Shown piece by piece: positions 45,857 through 54,508 of a stretch of DNA of 64,000 nt (position 1 is its first letter; the number at the start of each line of letters is the position of its first letter). Under the pieces are notes generated by a model. That model saw only the letters and a program-made list of their open reading frames with translations, made no database searches and was not told the origin of the DNA. Position numbers and translations under genes: made by a program. Source of the DNA: Chloroflexi bacterium GWB2_49_20 (GTDB lineage: Bacteria; Chloroflexota; Anaerolineae; Anaerolineales; Villigracilaceae); contig MGMF01000022.1 in assembly GCA_001796335.1 (NCBI GenBank), positions 33,830 through 97,829 of the forward strand, written 5' to 3'.

Positions 45857-47131
45857 ATGTTGGACATCAATATCATTCGTGAGCAGCCGGACCTGGTGCG
45901 CAAGTCTATGCAGGACAGGCAGATGGACGCGGGGCTGGTCAGTGTTGTGCTGGAACTGGATGTACGCAGGCGTGAGCTATTGAATGATGTGGAAGTATTA
46001 AAAGCTGAGCGCAATGCGGTTTCCAAAGAGATCAGCCAGATGAAAGATGTTACCACCCGCCAGGAAAAAATTAACAACATGCGATCCGTGGGGGACAGGA
46101 TCTCGGCGTATGATGAAAAGATTCGCAAGGTGGACGAAGATCTGCTGAATGCCACCTCTGTGCTTCCGAACATCCCAGATAACCGCACACCCATCGGCAA
46201 GGATGAGTCAGAAAATGTAGTTCTCAGGACGATTGGCCAGGTTCCGGAATTTGACTTTAAACCCAAGCCGCATTGGGACCTGGGACCAGCACTTGGCATC
46301 ATTAATTTTGACCAGGGTGTTAAAATCACTGGATCACGTTTTTATGTCATGAGCGGTGCCGGAGCCCGCCTGCAGCGTGCCCTGATCGCCTGGATGCTGG
46401 ATCTGCACATTCGTCAGGGTTATATAGAAAAATACACGCCTTTCATGGTCAAAGGTGCCACGCTCTTTGGCGCAGGTCAACTCCCGAAATTTGCAGAGAA
46501 CTTATACCATGACATCGAAGAAGATCTGTGGATGGTGCCGACAGCCGAGGTACCTCTGACGGGTTTGCATATGGATGATATCGTGGATGAAGCCGCGCTG
46601 CCATTTTATTACACAGCCTATACTCCCTGTTTCCGCCGCGAGAAGATGAGCGCCGGACGGGATGTGCGCGGCATCAAGCGCGGTCATCAATTCGACAAAG
46701 TCGAGATGTATATATATTGCAAACCGGAAGAGTCTGACCCAATGTTGGAAAAAATGCGCTCGGATGCTGAACAAACCTGCGCCGAATTGGGTCTGACCTA
46801 CCGCATCAAACAACTGTGCACCGGTGACCTGGGCTTTGGCGCCAGCATGACCTATGACCTGGAAGTGTGGGCACCGGGTTGTGATGAATGGCTGGAGGTC
46901 TCATCGGTTTCGAATGTGAGCGATTTTCAGGCTCGGCGTGCAAATGTAAAGTACCGTCCGACGGATGGTGGCAAGACCCGCTTTGTGCATACGCTGAACG
47001 GATCAGGGTTGGGCATGCCGCGCACCCTGATCGCGGTTCTGGAAAATTATCAGCAGGCGGATGGATCCGTTGTCGTCCCTGAGGTGCTGCGCCCTTGGAT
47101 GGGTGGCATTGAGGTCATTTGCCCCGAATAA
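45857..47131 (+). CDS. serS: Serine-tRNA ligase
   Basis: Charges tRNA-Ser. The 424-residue class II synthetase has an N-terminal coiled-coil arm that grips the tRNA long arm (~25-110), motif 1 around HWDLGPAL, motif 2 with PCFRREKMSAGRDVRGIKRGHQFDKVE, and motif 3 near LNGSGLGMPRTLIAVLEN. The frame is open from 45725 through the T-box, but GGAGG before the ATG at 45857 and the MLDINIIREQPDLVRKSM start decide the case. It follows the T-box directly. The DUF456 gene begins 13 bases after its stop. Confidence 0.97.
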   Translation: MLDINIIREQPDLVRKSMQDRQMDAGLVSVVLELDVRRRELLNDVEVLKAERNAVSKEISQMKDVTTRQEKINNMRSVGDRISAYDEKIRKVDEDLLNATSVLPNIPDNRTPIGKDESENVVLRTIGQVPEFDFKPKPHWDLGPALGIINFDQGVKITGSRFYVMSGAGARLQRALIAWMLDLHIRQGYIEKYTPFMVKGATLFGAGQLPKFAENLYHDIEEDLWMVPTAEVPLTGLHMDDIVDEAALPFYYTAYTPCFRREKMSAGRDVRGIKRGHQFDKVEMYIYCKPEESDPMLEKMRSDAEQTCAELGLTYRIKQLCTGDLGFGASMTYDLEVWAPGCDEWLEVSSVSNVSDFQARRANVKYRPTDGGKTRFVHTLNGSGLGMPRTLIAVLENYQQADGSVVVPEVLRPWMGGIEVICPE

Positions 47132-47144
47132 AGGAATCTCTTAT

Positions 47145-47636
47145 ATGAATTTTCCTGACTCTATCGCTAATATAATCATCCTGGGGATCATGGTTGTGGG
47201 GCTGCTCGGATTGCTCATCCCGGTAATTCCCGGACTGGTGATCATCTGGCTGGCTGGCCTCGCCTACGGACTTGGGGTAGGTTTTCAAACACCAGGCTGG
47301 ATATTTTTTACCATCCTAACGATCATAATGGTGGTCGGGTCCCTGGTGGACAATGTGGTCATGGGACAACAAGCTCATCAGAGCGGGGCTTCGTGGATTT
47401 CAGTGTTGCTTGCCATGCTGTTTGGAGTGGTGGGTACCTTTATCCTGCCGGTCATCGGTGGATTTATCGGAGCCTTACTGGCATTGTTCCTGGCAGAATG
47501 GGTCCGCAGGAGGAATTGGCGCGACGCCATGACTGCCACCACGGGGTGGGCAGTAGGTTGTGGTTGGGCGATCGTGATCCGATTTGTATTGGGTTTGTTG
47601 ATGATCGGTATTTGGATGATCTGGGCTCTGTTCTAA
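47145..47636 (+). CDS. DUF456 family membrane protein
   Basis: A 163-residue membrane protein of unknown role with four or five helices rich in Gly: GIMVVGLLGLLIPVIPGLVIIWLAGLAYGL, SVLLAMLFGVVGTFILPVIGGFIGALLALFLAEW and the end IRFVLGLLMIGIWMIW. The repeated PxxPG and GGFIGA elements are typical of the family. AAGGAA lies before the ATG at 47145; the frame is open further upstream inside serS but that part is not credible. It is probably cotranscribed with serS and convergent with the M42 operon. Confidence 0.9.
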   Translation: MNFPDSIANIIILGIMVVGLLGLLIPVIPGLVIIWLAGLAYGLGVGFQTPGWIFFTILTIIMVVGSLVDNVVMGQQAHQSGASWISVLLAMLFGVVGTFILPVIGGFIGALLALFLAEWVRRRNWRDAMTATTGWAVGCGWAIVIRFVLGLLMIGIWMIWALF

Positions 47637-47657
47637 AACAAGTACCTGCATCAGCCT

Positions 47658-48653
47658 TTACAGAGTAATGGGGGCGCTTAGCAAGGCAACCAGTAATTTG
47701 GTGGCATTGTCAACATCGTTTGTATCCACCATCTCGGAAGGGGAGTGGATATACCGACAGGGAATGGAAATACAACCAACCGGAACGCCAGCGCGCGTGA
47801 CCTGGATGGCGGTTGCATCGGTGGTGCCAGCTTCCAAAACCTCGCGCTGATATGGCAGTTTTGCTTTTTCAGCAGTCCGGATCATCCATTGGACCACACG
47901 CACATCAGAGAGCATACCGCCGTCCTTGATCTTGATGGCTGGACCTCTGCCGAGGCCGACATCCATTTTCCGGGCTTTGGGGGTGTCGCCTGTACCGGTC
48001 ACATCCAACGAAATGCCGATCTCTGGATCAATGCCAAAAGCGGATGTAGCAGCACCTCGCAAGCCGACTTCTTCCTGGGTGGTGAAGACGAAATAGATTT
48101 CGTTCGGCGAAGATTTCAAATTACGCAAGGCCTCGATCATGACCGCGCAGCCAACACGATCATCCATGGCTTTGGCAACCATGCGCCTGCCCATATCAAA
48201 AAATGGACGATCAAAAGCAGCCACGTCCCCGGTTTTGATCGGACAATCCTTGGCGCTGGTGGCGCCGACATCGATGAACAGCTGACTGATGGAAAGGGTT
48301 TTACTGACATCTGCAATGCGTTCACCCCCAATCACACCCGTTAACCCATTGACAAAGCGCACCCGACCGCTAAACAGGGTGTGGGGGTAAAGTCCCCCGA
48401 TGCCTGAAAAACGGACGAAGCCATTTTCATCGATATGAGTGGCGATCAGCCCGATCTCGTCCATATGCCCGGCCAGCATAATACGCTTTCCATTTTTTCC
48501 GAGCTTGCCTTTGCGGGCGATCAGGTTTCCGAGGGCGTCCACTTTAATTTCATCGACCAGAGGCTCAGCCTCGTTGCGGATGACTTGGCGAATGTCGTGT
48601 TCATAGCCCGAAGGACTGAAGGTTTCGGTAAGTTTTTGGATAAGGTCTTTCAT
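47658..48653 (-). CDS. M42 family aminopeptidase, third gene of tandem set
   Basis: A 331-residue metallo-aminopeptidase of the TET (dodecameric) type, related to FrvX/YsdC. Metal and catalytic residues are visible: His in AGHMDEIG, Asp in MDDRVG, the Glu pair in TQEEVGLRGA, Asp in SLDVTG and His in CRYIHSPSEM. It is cytoplasmic and trims peptides from the N-terminus. It shares TAATG with the gene before it (1-base overlap), so it is the last of three tightly packed M42 paralogues. Confidence 0.93.
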   Translation of the reverse strand: MKDLIQKLTETFSPSGYEHDIRQVIRNEAEPLVDEIKVDALGNLIARKGKLGKNGKRIMLAGHMDEIGLIATHIDENGFVRFSGIGGLYPHTLFSGRVRFVNGLTGVIGGERIADVSKTLSISQLFIDVGATSAKDCPIKTGDVAAFDRPFFDMGRRMVAKAMDDRVGCAVMIEALRNLKSSPNEIYFVFTTQEEVGLRGAATSAFGIDPEIGISLDVTGTGDTPKARKMDVGLGRGPAIKIKDGGMLSDVRVVQWMIRTAEKAKLPYQREVLEAGTTDATAIQVTRAGVPVGCISIPCRYIHSPSEMVDTNDVDNATKLLVALLSAPITL

Positions 48654-49720
48654 TATCTGCGCTCCTGTGCCAGGATATCCTGCGGGATGGATTGTAAAGT
48701 TGCTTGCAGCAAGGCAATCGTTTGCTTGAAGTCACTGGTGCGGGCCATCCCCGCGGCAGTGTGTGCATAGCGACAAGGGATGGAGACCGAGACGGAAGGA
48801 ATTCCGCTTCTTTGCTTGTGAATGGCGCCGGCATCCGTACCGCCTCCCCCGGGCTGCCGGATCTGGTAAGGGATGACTTCGTTCCGGGCAGTGTCTTCCA
48901 GAAGCCGGATCAGGCGTGGATCGGACAAGGTGGAACCATCAGCAATATAAATTGCTGGGCCAGCACCCAGCCGGCAGTTGTAAGACAAGTTCTCACTATC
49001 ATCCCAGACGGGAAGATCGTTGGCCGGGGTTGAATCGATCACAAAGGCCAGATCAGGGTTGAAGAAAAAGGCAGCCACCCTGGCGCCGCGTAAACCAGTC
49101 TCTTCCTGAACGGTGAAGGCAACCTGGAGATCGAGATTGGCGGGAGAATGTTTGAGCAGTTCGATCAGGACAGCCACACCCAGGCGGTCATCCAAGGCTT
49201 TGCCAATGATTGAGGCTCCAACACGCTGGAAACGGGTGGCAAAAGTAGCCCTATCCCCGGGTTTGACCTTGTTACTTCCAGGGCCAATATCGATGCGCAG
49301 GTTATTCAAAGGGATCTTGTCCCGGCGCTCGCTGACAGAAGTAAGGTGAATGGGGCGGGCTCCGATTACGCCCGGGGTATGCTCTTTGCCAACGATCACG
49401 GCTTTGCCGGGCAGTTGACGTAAATCGATTCCGCCATTGATCTCAAATCGAAAAAGGCCTTCACCATCATCGGCCGCGATCATGAAGCCAACTTCATCCA
49501 TGTGTGCTGCCAGCATGACTTTCAGAGGTTTATCGGTCGTGCCTGGCCGGGTTATCAGTAGATTGCCAAGCGCATCGATCTTATAATCGGTAATATATGA
49601 ATGGATCTCGTCCAGTATGATATTGCGAACTTCGCCTTCATCTCCAGAGAGAGCCATGGCATAGGATAACTTTGCAAGCAGATCGGTTTGTTTTTTATCC
49701 AGTGTTGTTGTATTAGCCAT
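48653..49720 (-). CDS. M42 family aminopeptidase, second gene of tandem set
   Basis: A 355-residue paralogue. Its ligands are AAHMDEVG, LDDRLG, VQEETGLRGA, IDSTPAN and CRYAHTAAGM. It carries GGGGTDAGAIHKQRSGIP before the last His. The N-terminus is ~20 residues longer than that of the next gene. Sequence differences from its neighbours, despite shared motifs, suggest different substrate preferences or subunits of mixed particles, as known for archaeal TET proteins. One base separates it from the first gene's stop. Confidence 0.93.
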   Translation of the reverse strand: MANTTTLDKKQTDLLAKLSYAMALSGDEGEVRNIILDEIHSYITDYKIDALGNLLITRPGTTDKPLKVMLAAHMDEVGFMIAADDGEGLFRFEINGGIDLRQLPGKAVIVGKEHTPGVIGARPIHLTSVSERRDKIPLNNLRIDIGPGSNKVKPGDRATFATRFQRVGASIIGKALDDRLGVAVLIELLKHSPANLDLQVAFTVQEETGLRGARVAAFFFNPDLAFVIDSTPANDLPVWDDSENLSYNCRLGAGPAIYIADGSTLSDPRLIRLLEDTARNEVIPYQIRQPGGGGTDAGAIHKQRSGIPSVSVSIPCRYAHTAAGMARTSDFKQTIALLQATLQSIPQDILAQERR

Positions 49721-49721
49721 T

Positions 49722-50801
49722 TTATGATTCCAATGTAAGCGTGTTCATAAAATCATCTGTCATTGCTGAAATAAATTCAGCCACTAACCGCCCGGTGCGT
49801 CGAATGTCTTTCAGCGCAACCACTTCCACGGGGGTATGCATGTAGCGAATTGGAATGCCTATGGCCATGGTTGGAATGCCATCAGCAGCCACCTGGGTGG
49901 CGTAAGCGTCTGTTCCGGAATGTCTGCCGGTGATCTCCACTGCACAGGGGATTTCCAGCTTTTCTGCCAGTTCTTTGAAGCTCTTATGCAGTTTGGGGTG
50001 AATATTGGGTCCCCAAAAAAGGGTGGGACCTTTTGCCAGCGGGAAAGTGTTCCAGTCGCCTGATCCAGGTCCTTTGGCCCAGGTGGTGTCAATGACTATG
50101 GCCAGGGATGGTCGCAGCTGAAATGTGGAGGTGTATGCACCGGTCAGGCCTACTTCCTCCTGAACGGTAGCCACAGCCCAGATATCCCAGGCATGCTGGC
50201 GGGATTTCAGTTCCTGCAGGCAGATGGTTAAAGCCGCCACGGCGGCGCGATTATCCAGGGAATGACCGGCCAGCGTTTCAGCATTCAGGTCGAGAGGCGC
50301 CTGGGCAAAGGAGACAATATCTCCGACCCGGACCAATTGCCGGACTTGTTCTGGTGAAAGACTGGTATCAATAAACAGGTTTTCGATCTGGATGACCTTG
50401 TTTTCCAATTCTTCTGGAAGCAGGTGAGCGGAGGGCTGCACCACCCAGCCTTGCAGAGGTGAGTGAGGATCTGCTTTGGGGCCACTGGCATGAACCCAGA
50501 CTTGCTGTCCGGGTAATACGCGTGGGTCAACCCCACCCACATCGGTAAATCGCAGAAAACCATTTTGGAGGCCGGTCACCATCAAGCCGATGGCATCCAT
50601 ATGGGTTGCCACCAGTACAGATGGACGTGGTGCGCCCAAGTTGCCGCGGCATAATCCGTGTAGCGAACCCAACTGGCTGAGGCTGATCTCATCCACCAAG
50701 GGTTTCCATTCTTTTTGGATGATTTCAGATACCGGGGATTCAAATCCGGATAGTCCGGGTGCGATCAATAACTCTTTCAGGAAAGGAAGAATGTCATTCA
50801 T
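49722..50801 (-). CDS. M42 family aminopeptidase, first gene of tandem set
   Basis: A 359-residue paralogue, the most divergent of the three. Ligands: THMDAIG, LDNRAAVAAL (DNR in place of the usual DDR, the metal Asp is kept), VQEEVGLTGA, IDTTWAKGPG and IRYMHTPVEV. All catalytic residues are present. A CGGAG element is 15 bases before the ATG, which is far. It heads the operon. The region before it contains only A/T-rich sequence and the Thr/Pro-rich gene. Confidence 0.92.
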   Translation of the reverse strand: MNDILPFLKELLIAPGLSGFESPVSEIIQKEWKPLVDEISLSQLGSLHGLCRGNLGAPRPSVLVATHMDAIGLMVTGLQNGFLRFTDVGGVDPRVLPGQQVWVHASGPKADPHSPLQGWVVQPSAHLLPEELENKVIQIENLFIDTSLSPEQVRQLVRVGDIVSFAQAPLDLNAETLAGHSLDNRAAVAALTICLQELKSRQHAWDIWAVATVQEEVGLTGAYTSTFQLRPSLAIVIDTTWAKGPGSGDWNTFPLAKGPTLFWGPNIHPKLHKSFKELAEKLEIPCAVEITGRHSGTDAYATQVAADGIPTMAIGIPIRYMHTPVEVVALKDIRRTGRLVAEFISAMTDDFMNTLTLES

Positions 50802-50866
50802 GGATGATTTTTTGATTCTCCGATATATTAATTTTTTTTAAATTCAGGTAAATTCAGGTAATTAAG

Positions 50867-51235
50867 TCATCCTGATATTGGGGTTCCGCTCGGGGTTTCG
50901 GAAGGTGTTATGGGCGTATCTGTGGAGGTGGAAGTACCGGTTGCAGTGGGTGTCAGGGTCAGCGTGGGAGTTGGGCTGAGTGTGTAGGTCGGCGTCTGTG
51001 TTTCCGTGCTAGATGGCGATGGGGTTTCTGTGCTGGTGGGTGTTAGCGTTAATGTGATGGTAGGTGTAAAGGTGGGTGTATCACTGGGTGCAATGGTGGC
51101 AGTGGGAGTTTTGGCTGTCAGACGCGGATATATTTTAATAGCCACATATCCTAGGCAATAGCAGGGCAATGTTGTCACGATAATCGTGATCAACACCAGG
51201 CGGGTGCGATTTTTTTTGGAGGCTTGTTGGAACAC
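50867..51235 (-). CDS. Single-helix protein with Thr/Pro/Ser-rich extracellular tail
   Basis: A 122-residue protein starting at GTG: a short basic N-terminus, a membrane helix (~12-32, with two Cys), then ~85 residues made almost only of Thr, Pro, Ser and Glu (TPTxTxTxT repeats). It is probably anchored with the tail outside, where it may be O-glycosylated. Such linkers are common in surface proteins of Chloroflexota, but here no folded domain follows. It is divergent from sbcC. Function unknown. Confidence 0.7.
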   Translation of the reverse strand: MFQQASKKNRTRLVLITIIVTTLPCYCLGYVAIKIYPRLTAKTPTATIAPSDTPTFTPTITLTLTPTSTETPSPSSTETQTPTYTLSPTPTLTLTPTATGTSTSTDTPITPSETPSGTPISG

Positions 51236-51293
51236 AAGAATATGATAACATCAGACTGAATGCTGGGCAAGGAGTATAAACCTTCAGGTAAAG

Positions 51294-51299
51294 TAAAAT
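51294..51299 (+). promoter_or_regulatory. -10 box giving a leaderless sbcC message
   Basis: TAAAAT, 6 bases, ATG at 51306. Its surroundings (AGTAAAATAGCATTATG) closely match those at 34671-34687. No Shine-Dalgarno. Confidence 0.55.
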
Positions 51300-51305
51300 A
51301 GCATT

Positions 51306-53885
51306 ATGATCCCAATTTGTTTAAAGATAACCGGTTTTCTTTCCTATAAACTTCCCGTTGAAGTGGACTTTTCTTCATTTGAACTGGCGTGTATTTCTGG
51401 AGCCAATGGAGCGGGAAAATCCTCACTACTGGATGCCATCACTTGGGTGCTGTTTGGGCAGGCTCGCAAAAAGGATGATTCGGTGATCCACACCCATCCA
51501 GAGGTGAAGGCTGCCGAGGTGGTGTTTACTTTCACATATGAAGATCAAATTTACAGGGTTCAACGCACCCTGCCGCGCGGAAAATCCAGCATGCTTGAAT
51601 TCCAGATCCAGGCAGCGGCTGAATTTGGGGGCGAGGTGATTTGGCGCTCCTTGAGCGAACACTCTGTTCGGGAAACCCAGGCCCGCATCCTGCAAATATT
51701 GCACCTGGATTACGATACCTTCATCAATGCCGCCTTTTTCCTGCAGGGCAAAGCGGATCAGTTTACCCAACAGCCATCCGGAAAAAGAAAGGAAATTCTG
51801 GGCAATATCCTGGGCTTGGAATTATGGGAAATATACCGGGAGCGTACGAACGAGCGCCGCAAAGCGGTCGAACGTGACCTAGCTTCAAAGGATGGACAGA
51901 TCCAGGAGATCGAACTTGAGTTGTCCGAAGAATCGGTTCGCAAGAACCGCCTGAAAGAACTGGAAAGCCAGTTGGAGGGGCTGACAGTCTCACGAAAATT
52001 ACAGGAATCCACGCTGGAGAAGATGAGGCAGCTGTCAGCCTCGCTTAAACAGCAGCGCATCCTGGTGGATACGCTGGAAGCTGGGTTGGGTCGTACCAGT
52101 CATAACCAGGGTGAACTCAATAAACGCCTGGTGGAACGTAACAGTGAGCAGGATGGCTTTATGGACCTGCTGGAACGCTCGGACGAGGTTAAACAGGCCT
52201 ATGCAAACTGGCAAAGTTTGCGAAAAGACCTGGAAGACTGGGAAGTGGTAGCGGAAAAATTCCGTGAACACGAAAAGGAACGTCAACCATTCTTGCAGCA
52301 GCTCAGCAATGAAAAAGCACGCCTGGAGCAGGAAATGAAAACCCTGCTGGCTGAACAAGCCAGCGTAAAGACACAAGAAGAAACACTGCCAGGGCTGGAA
52401 AATGAATTTGCAGTTGCGCAAACTTCGCTAGCGGCAGTGGATGAAAAATTAGACGAACGTGACCGGAAATATGAGGACATCCAGCTGGCACGCGAAAAAC
52501 AAACCGAAATGCGCTCTGAAAATGATCACCTGAAAGTGGAGATGGCTGAACTCAAGGAACGCATCGAGCACCTGGAAGCCACCGAGGGGGCAATCTGTCC
52601 CCTGTGTGGGCAGTCGCTAAGCCTGCAAGATCGACTGAATTTGATCGAGAAATTGAAAGAGCAGGGCACTTGGATGGGTGACCGTTTCCGTGCCAATAAG
52701 ACCGGACTGGATGAAATGAGCTTGCAGGTTGCCAGCCTGGAAAAAGAGTTAACTGGGTTGATTTCTGCTGAGAAGGAACGCCTTTCACAGACTACACTCT
52801 TGACAAGACTGACCGAGCGCATGCAGTCTGCCCATAAAATACTGACCGATTGGAATGTGCATAAAACTGGGCGCTTTGTGGAAGTTCAGCAATTGCTGGA
52901 GAAGGAAACCTGCCTGCCTGCCATCCGCATGGAGCTGGCCGGGTTGGATAAAAAATTGAACGAGCTGGGATATGACGCTGCAGCTCATGATGCTGCCAAA
53001 CGTGCCGAAATAGCCGGGCGCGAGTCTGAAATTGAATACCACAACCTCAATGCAGCCAAAGCTGCCATCAAACCCCTGGAAAATGAGATCCGCAACCTAC
53101 GAAAGCAGATCAAAGACTTGGATTCTGAAATTAAAAAACAGAAACAGGAATTAGACCAGGCCAATGAAGTACTCGAGCAGGCTGAAAAAATGAAACCGGA
53201 TATGGATGGCGCCGAACAAACTTTGTATGATATCCAGGAAAAGGAAAATTGCCTAAATCAAGATGTGGGGGCAGCGCGCCAGAAAGTGGCGGTGTTGAAG
53301 GATCTGCGCGTACGTAAGAAACGACTGGAATCCGAGCGGGAAGGCCTGGCAGCCCTGATCGGAAGGCTAAAAACCCTGGAGCGAGCCTTTGGAAAGGACG
53401 GCGTTCCAGCCTTGCTGATCGAGCAGGCCTTGCCTGAAATAGAAAGCCGGGCCAATGATCTCCTGGATCGCCTGAGCGACGGATCCATGTCGGTGCGCTT
53501 TATAACCCAATCTGCTTACAAGGATAAGAAGCGGGATGATTTAAAGGAAACCCTGGATATCCAGATCAGCGATGGAGCCGGAGTGCGAGATTACGAGATG
53601 TTTTCAGGCGGGGAGGCCTTTCGAGTGAATTTTGCCATCCGGCTAGCGTTATCCGAGGTCCTGTCGCATCGCAAAGGTGCACGCCTGCAGACCCTGGTGA
53701 TCGATGAGGGTTTTGGGTCTCAAGATGCCCATGGGCGTCAGCGCTTGATCGAATCCATTAATGCTGTGCGGGGAGATTTTGCGAAGGTGTTGGTGATCAC
53801 TCACCTGGATGAACTGAAGGATGCTTTCCAGACGCGCATTGAGGTGACCAAGACGGAGAATGGTTCGGTTGTGAATGTGATTTAA
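51306..53885 (+). CDS. sbcC: SbcC/Rad50-type DNA repair ATPase
   Basis: The SMC-like ATPase partner of the SbcD/Mre11 nuclease. The 859-residue chain has Walker A GANGAGKSS (32-40), Q-loop around FFLQGKADQF, long coiled coils, the zinc hook CPLCGQ (Cys431-Cys434), a return coiled coil and a C-terminal head with the signature FSGGEAFRVNFAIRLALSEVL, Walker B TLVIDEGFGSQD and ITHLDELKD. It processes hairpins and broken ends. sbcD, its usual partner, is not next to it. The gene starts with a leaderless-type promoter and is followed by a repeat-containing intergenic region. Confidence 0.95.
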   Translation: MIPICLKITGFLSYKLPVEVDFSSFELACISGANGAGKSSLLDAITWVLFGQARKKDDSVIHTHPEVKAAEVVFTFTYEDQIYRVQRTLPRGKSSMLEFQIQAAAEFGGEVIWRSLSEHSVRETQARILQILHLDYDTFINAAFFLQGKADQFTQQPSGKRKEILGNILGLELWEIYRERTNERRKAVERDLASKDGQIQEIELELSEESVRKNRLKELESQLEGLTVSRKLQESTLEKMRQLSASLKQQRILVDTLEAGLGRTSHNQGELNKRLVERNSEQDGFMDLLERSDEVKQAYANWQSLRKDLEDWEVVAEKFREHEKERQPFLQQLSNEKARLEQEMKTLLAEQASVKTQEETLPGLENEFAVAQTSLAAVDEKLDERDRKYEDIQLAREKQTEMRSENDHLKVEMAELKERIEHLEATEGAICPLCGQSLSLQDRLNLIEKLKEQGTWMGDRFRANKTGLDEMSLQVASLEKELTGLISAEKERLSQTTLLTRLTERMQSAHKILTDWNVHKTGRFVEVQQLLEKETCLPAIRMELAGLDKKLNELGYDAAAHDAAKRAEIAGRESEIEYHNLNAAKAAIKPLENEIRNLRKQIKDLDSEIKKQKQELDQANEVLEQAEKMKPDMDGAEQTLYDIQEKENCLNQDVGAARQKVAVLKDLRVRKKRLESEREGLAALIGRLKTLERAFGKDGVPALLIEQALPEIESRANDLLDRLSDGSMSVRFITQSAYKDKKRDDLKETLDIQISDGAGVRDYEMFSGGEAFRVNFAIRLALSEVLSHRKGARLQTLVIDEGFGSQDAHGRQRLIESINAVRGDFAKVLVITHLDELKDAFQTRIEVTKTENGSVVNVI

Positions 53886-53904
53886 ACAATCCGGTTAATG
53901 AGTT

Positions 53905-53980
53905 CACTTTAATAAAGTGTTACCACTAAGTCACCAAGCCACTAAGATTCTTAAATAATTAATCTTGGTGTCTTTGTAGT
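53905..53980. repeat. Inverted-repeat region after sbcC
   Basis: CACTTT-AAT-AAAGTG (53905-53919) is a small hairpin. It is followed by ACCACTAAGTCACCAAGCC and ACTAAGATT (53922-53949), which pairs imperfectly with AATCTTGGTGTCTTTGTAGT (53961-53980). The ACCACTAAG-CACCAAG motif resembles an intergenic sequence I have seen in many unrelated bacteria. It may be part of a mobile hairpin or a terminator; a search is needed. Confidence 0.5.
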
Positions 53981-54007
53981 AAAAATTTTCTTGAAGTAAA
54001 GATGTTC

Positions 54008-54508
54008 CTATATTTCGTTCAATGCAAAATCCGGACCGCGGTTTATCTCCCAGGGGAATAAGACATAAGCATTGGTGACTGCTGCAAAATAATCCGGCTG
54101 GTTGTTCCCAAACATGTTCCGATAGGGATTGAAGTGCAATACGCATGTCTCCGGGAAACCTCCGGCGGCTGAGACGCGGTTTTTGACGGCTGTGATGGTG
54201 CGCCCCGAGCCCCAGACATCATCCACGATCAGGGTCAGGCGACCAGTCAATAGTTCGTCCGAGGGGAATTGGATGAAGGTCGGCCAGGCAATCAAGGGAC
54301 GGTCGGATTGGTGCTTGGCAGGAAAATCCACTGCGGCGGTCAACAGGTGAGTCAGGCCCATGGCTTCAGCCAGCATGCCTCCTGGAATGATGCCGCCGCG
54401 CGTGATCATCAGCATGGCTGTGAACTCCCCACGAAATTTGGGTAGCAAGATATCTATCAGGCGGTCGACATCCTGCCAGGTGAGGATTTCACGGCGTTGT
54501 GTTTCCAT
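54008..54508 (-). CDS. Phosphoribosyltransferase domain protein
   Basis: A 166-residue type I PRTase. The PRPP motif reads LTLIVDDVWGSGRTI, and TRGGIIPGGMLAEAMG is the PPi loop region. The hood sequence (FPAKHQSDRPLIAWPTFIQF) is not typical of hypoxanthine or adenine PRTases, so the base is uncertain; a xanthine/guanine type or a regulatory relative is possible. It is adjacent to the DUF6159 gene with no gap (stop of that gene next to this ATG), so both are in one operon. Confidence 0.8.
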   Translation of the reverse strand: METQRREILTWQDVDRLIDILLPKFRGEFTAMLMITRGGIIPGGMLAEAMGLTHLLTAAVDFPAKHQSDRPLIAWPTFIQFPSDELLTGRLTLIVDDVWGSGRTITAVKNRVSAAGGFPETCVLHFNPYRNMFGNNQPDYFAAVTNAYVLFPWEINRGPDFALNEI

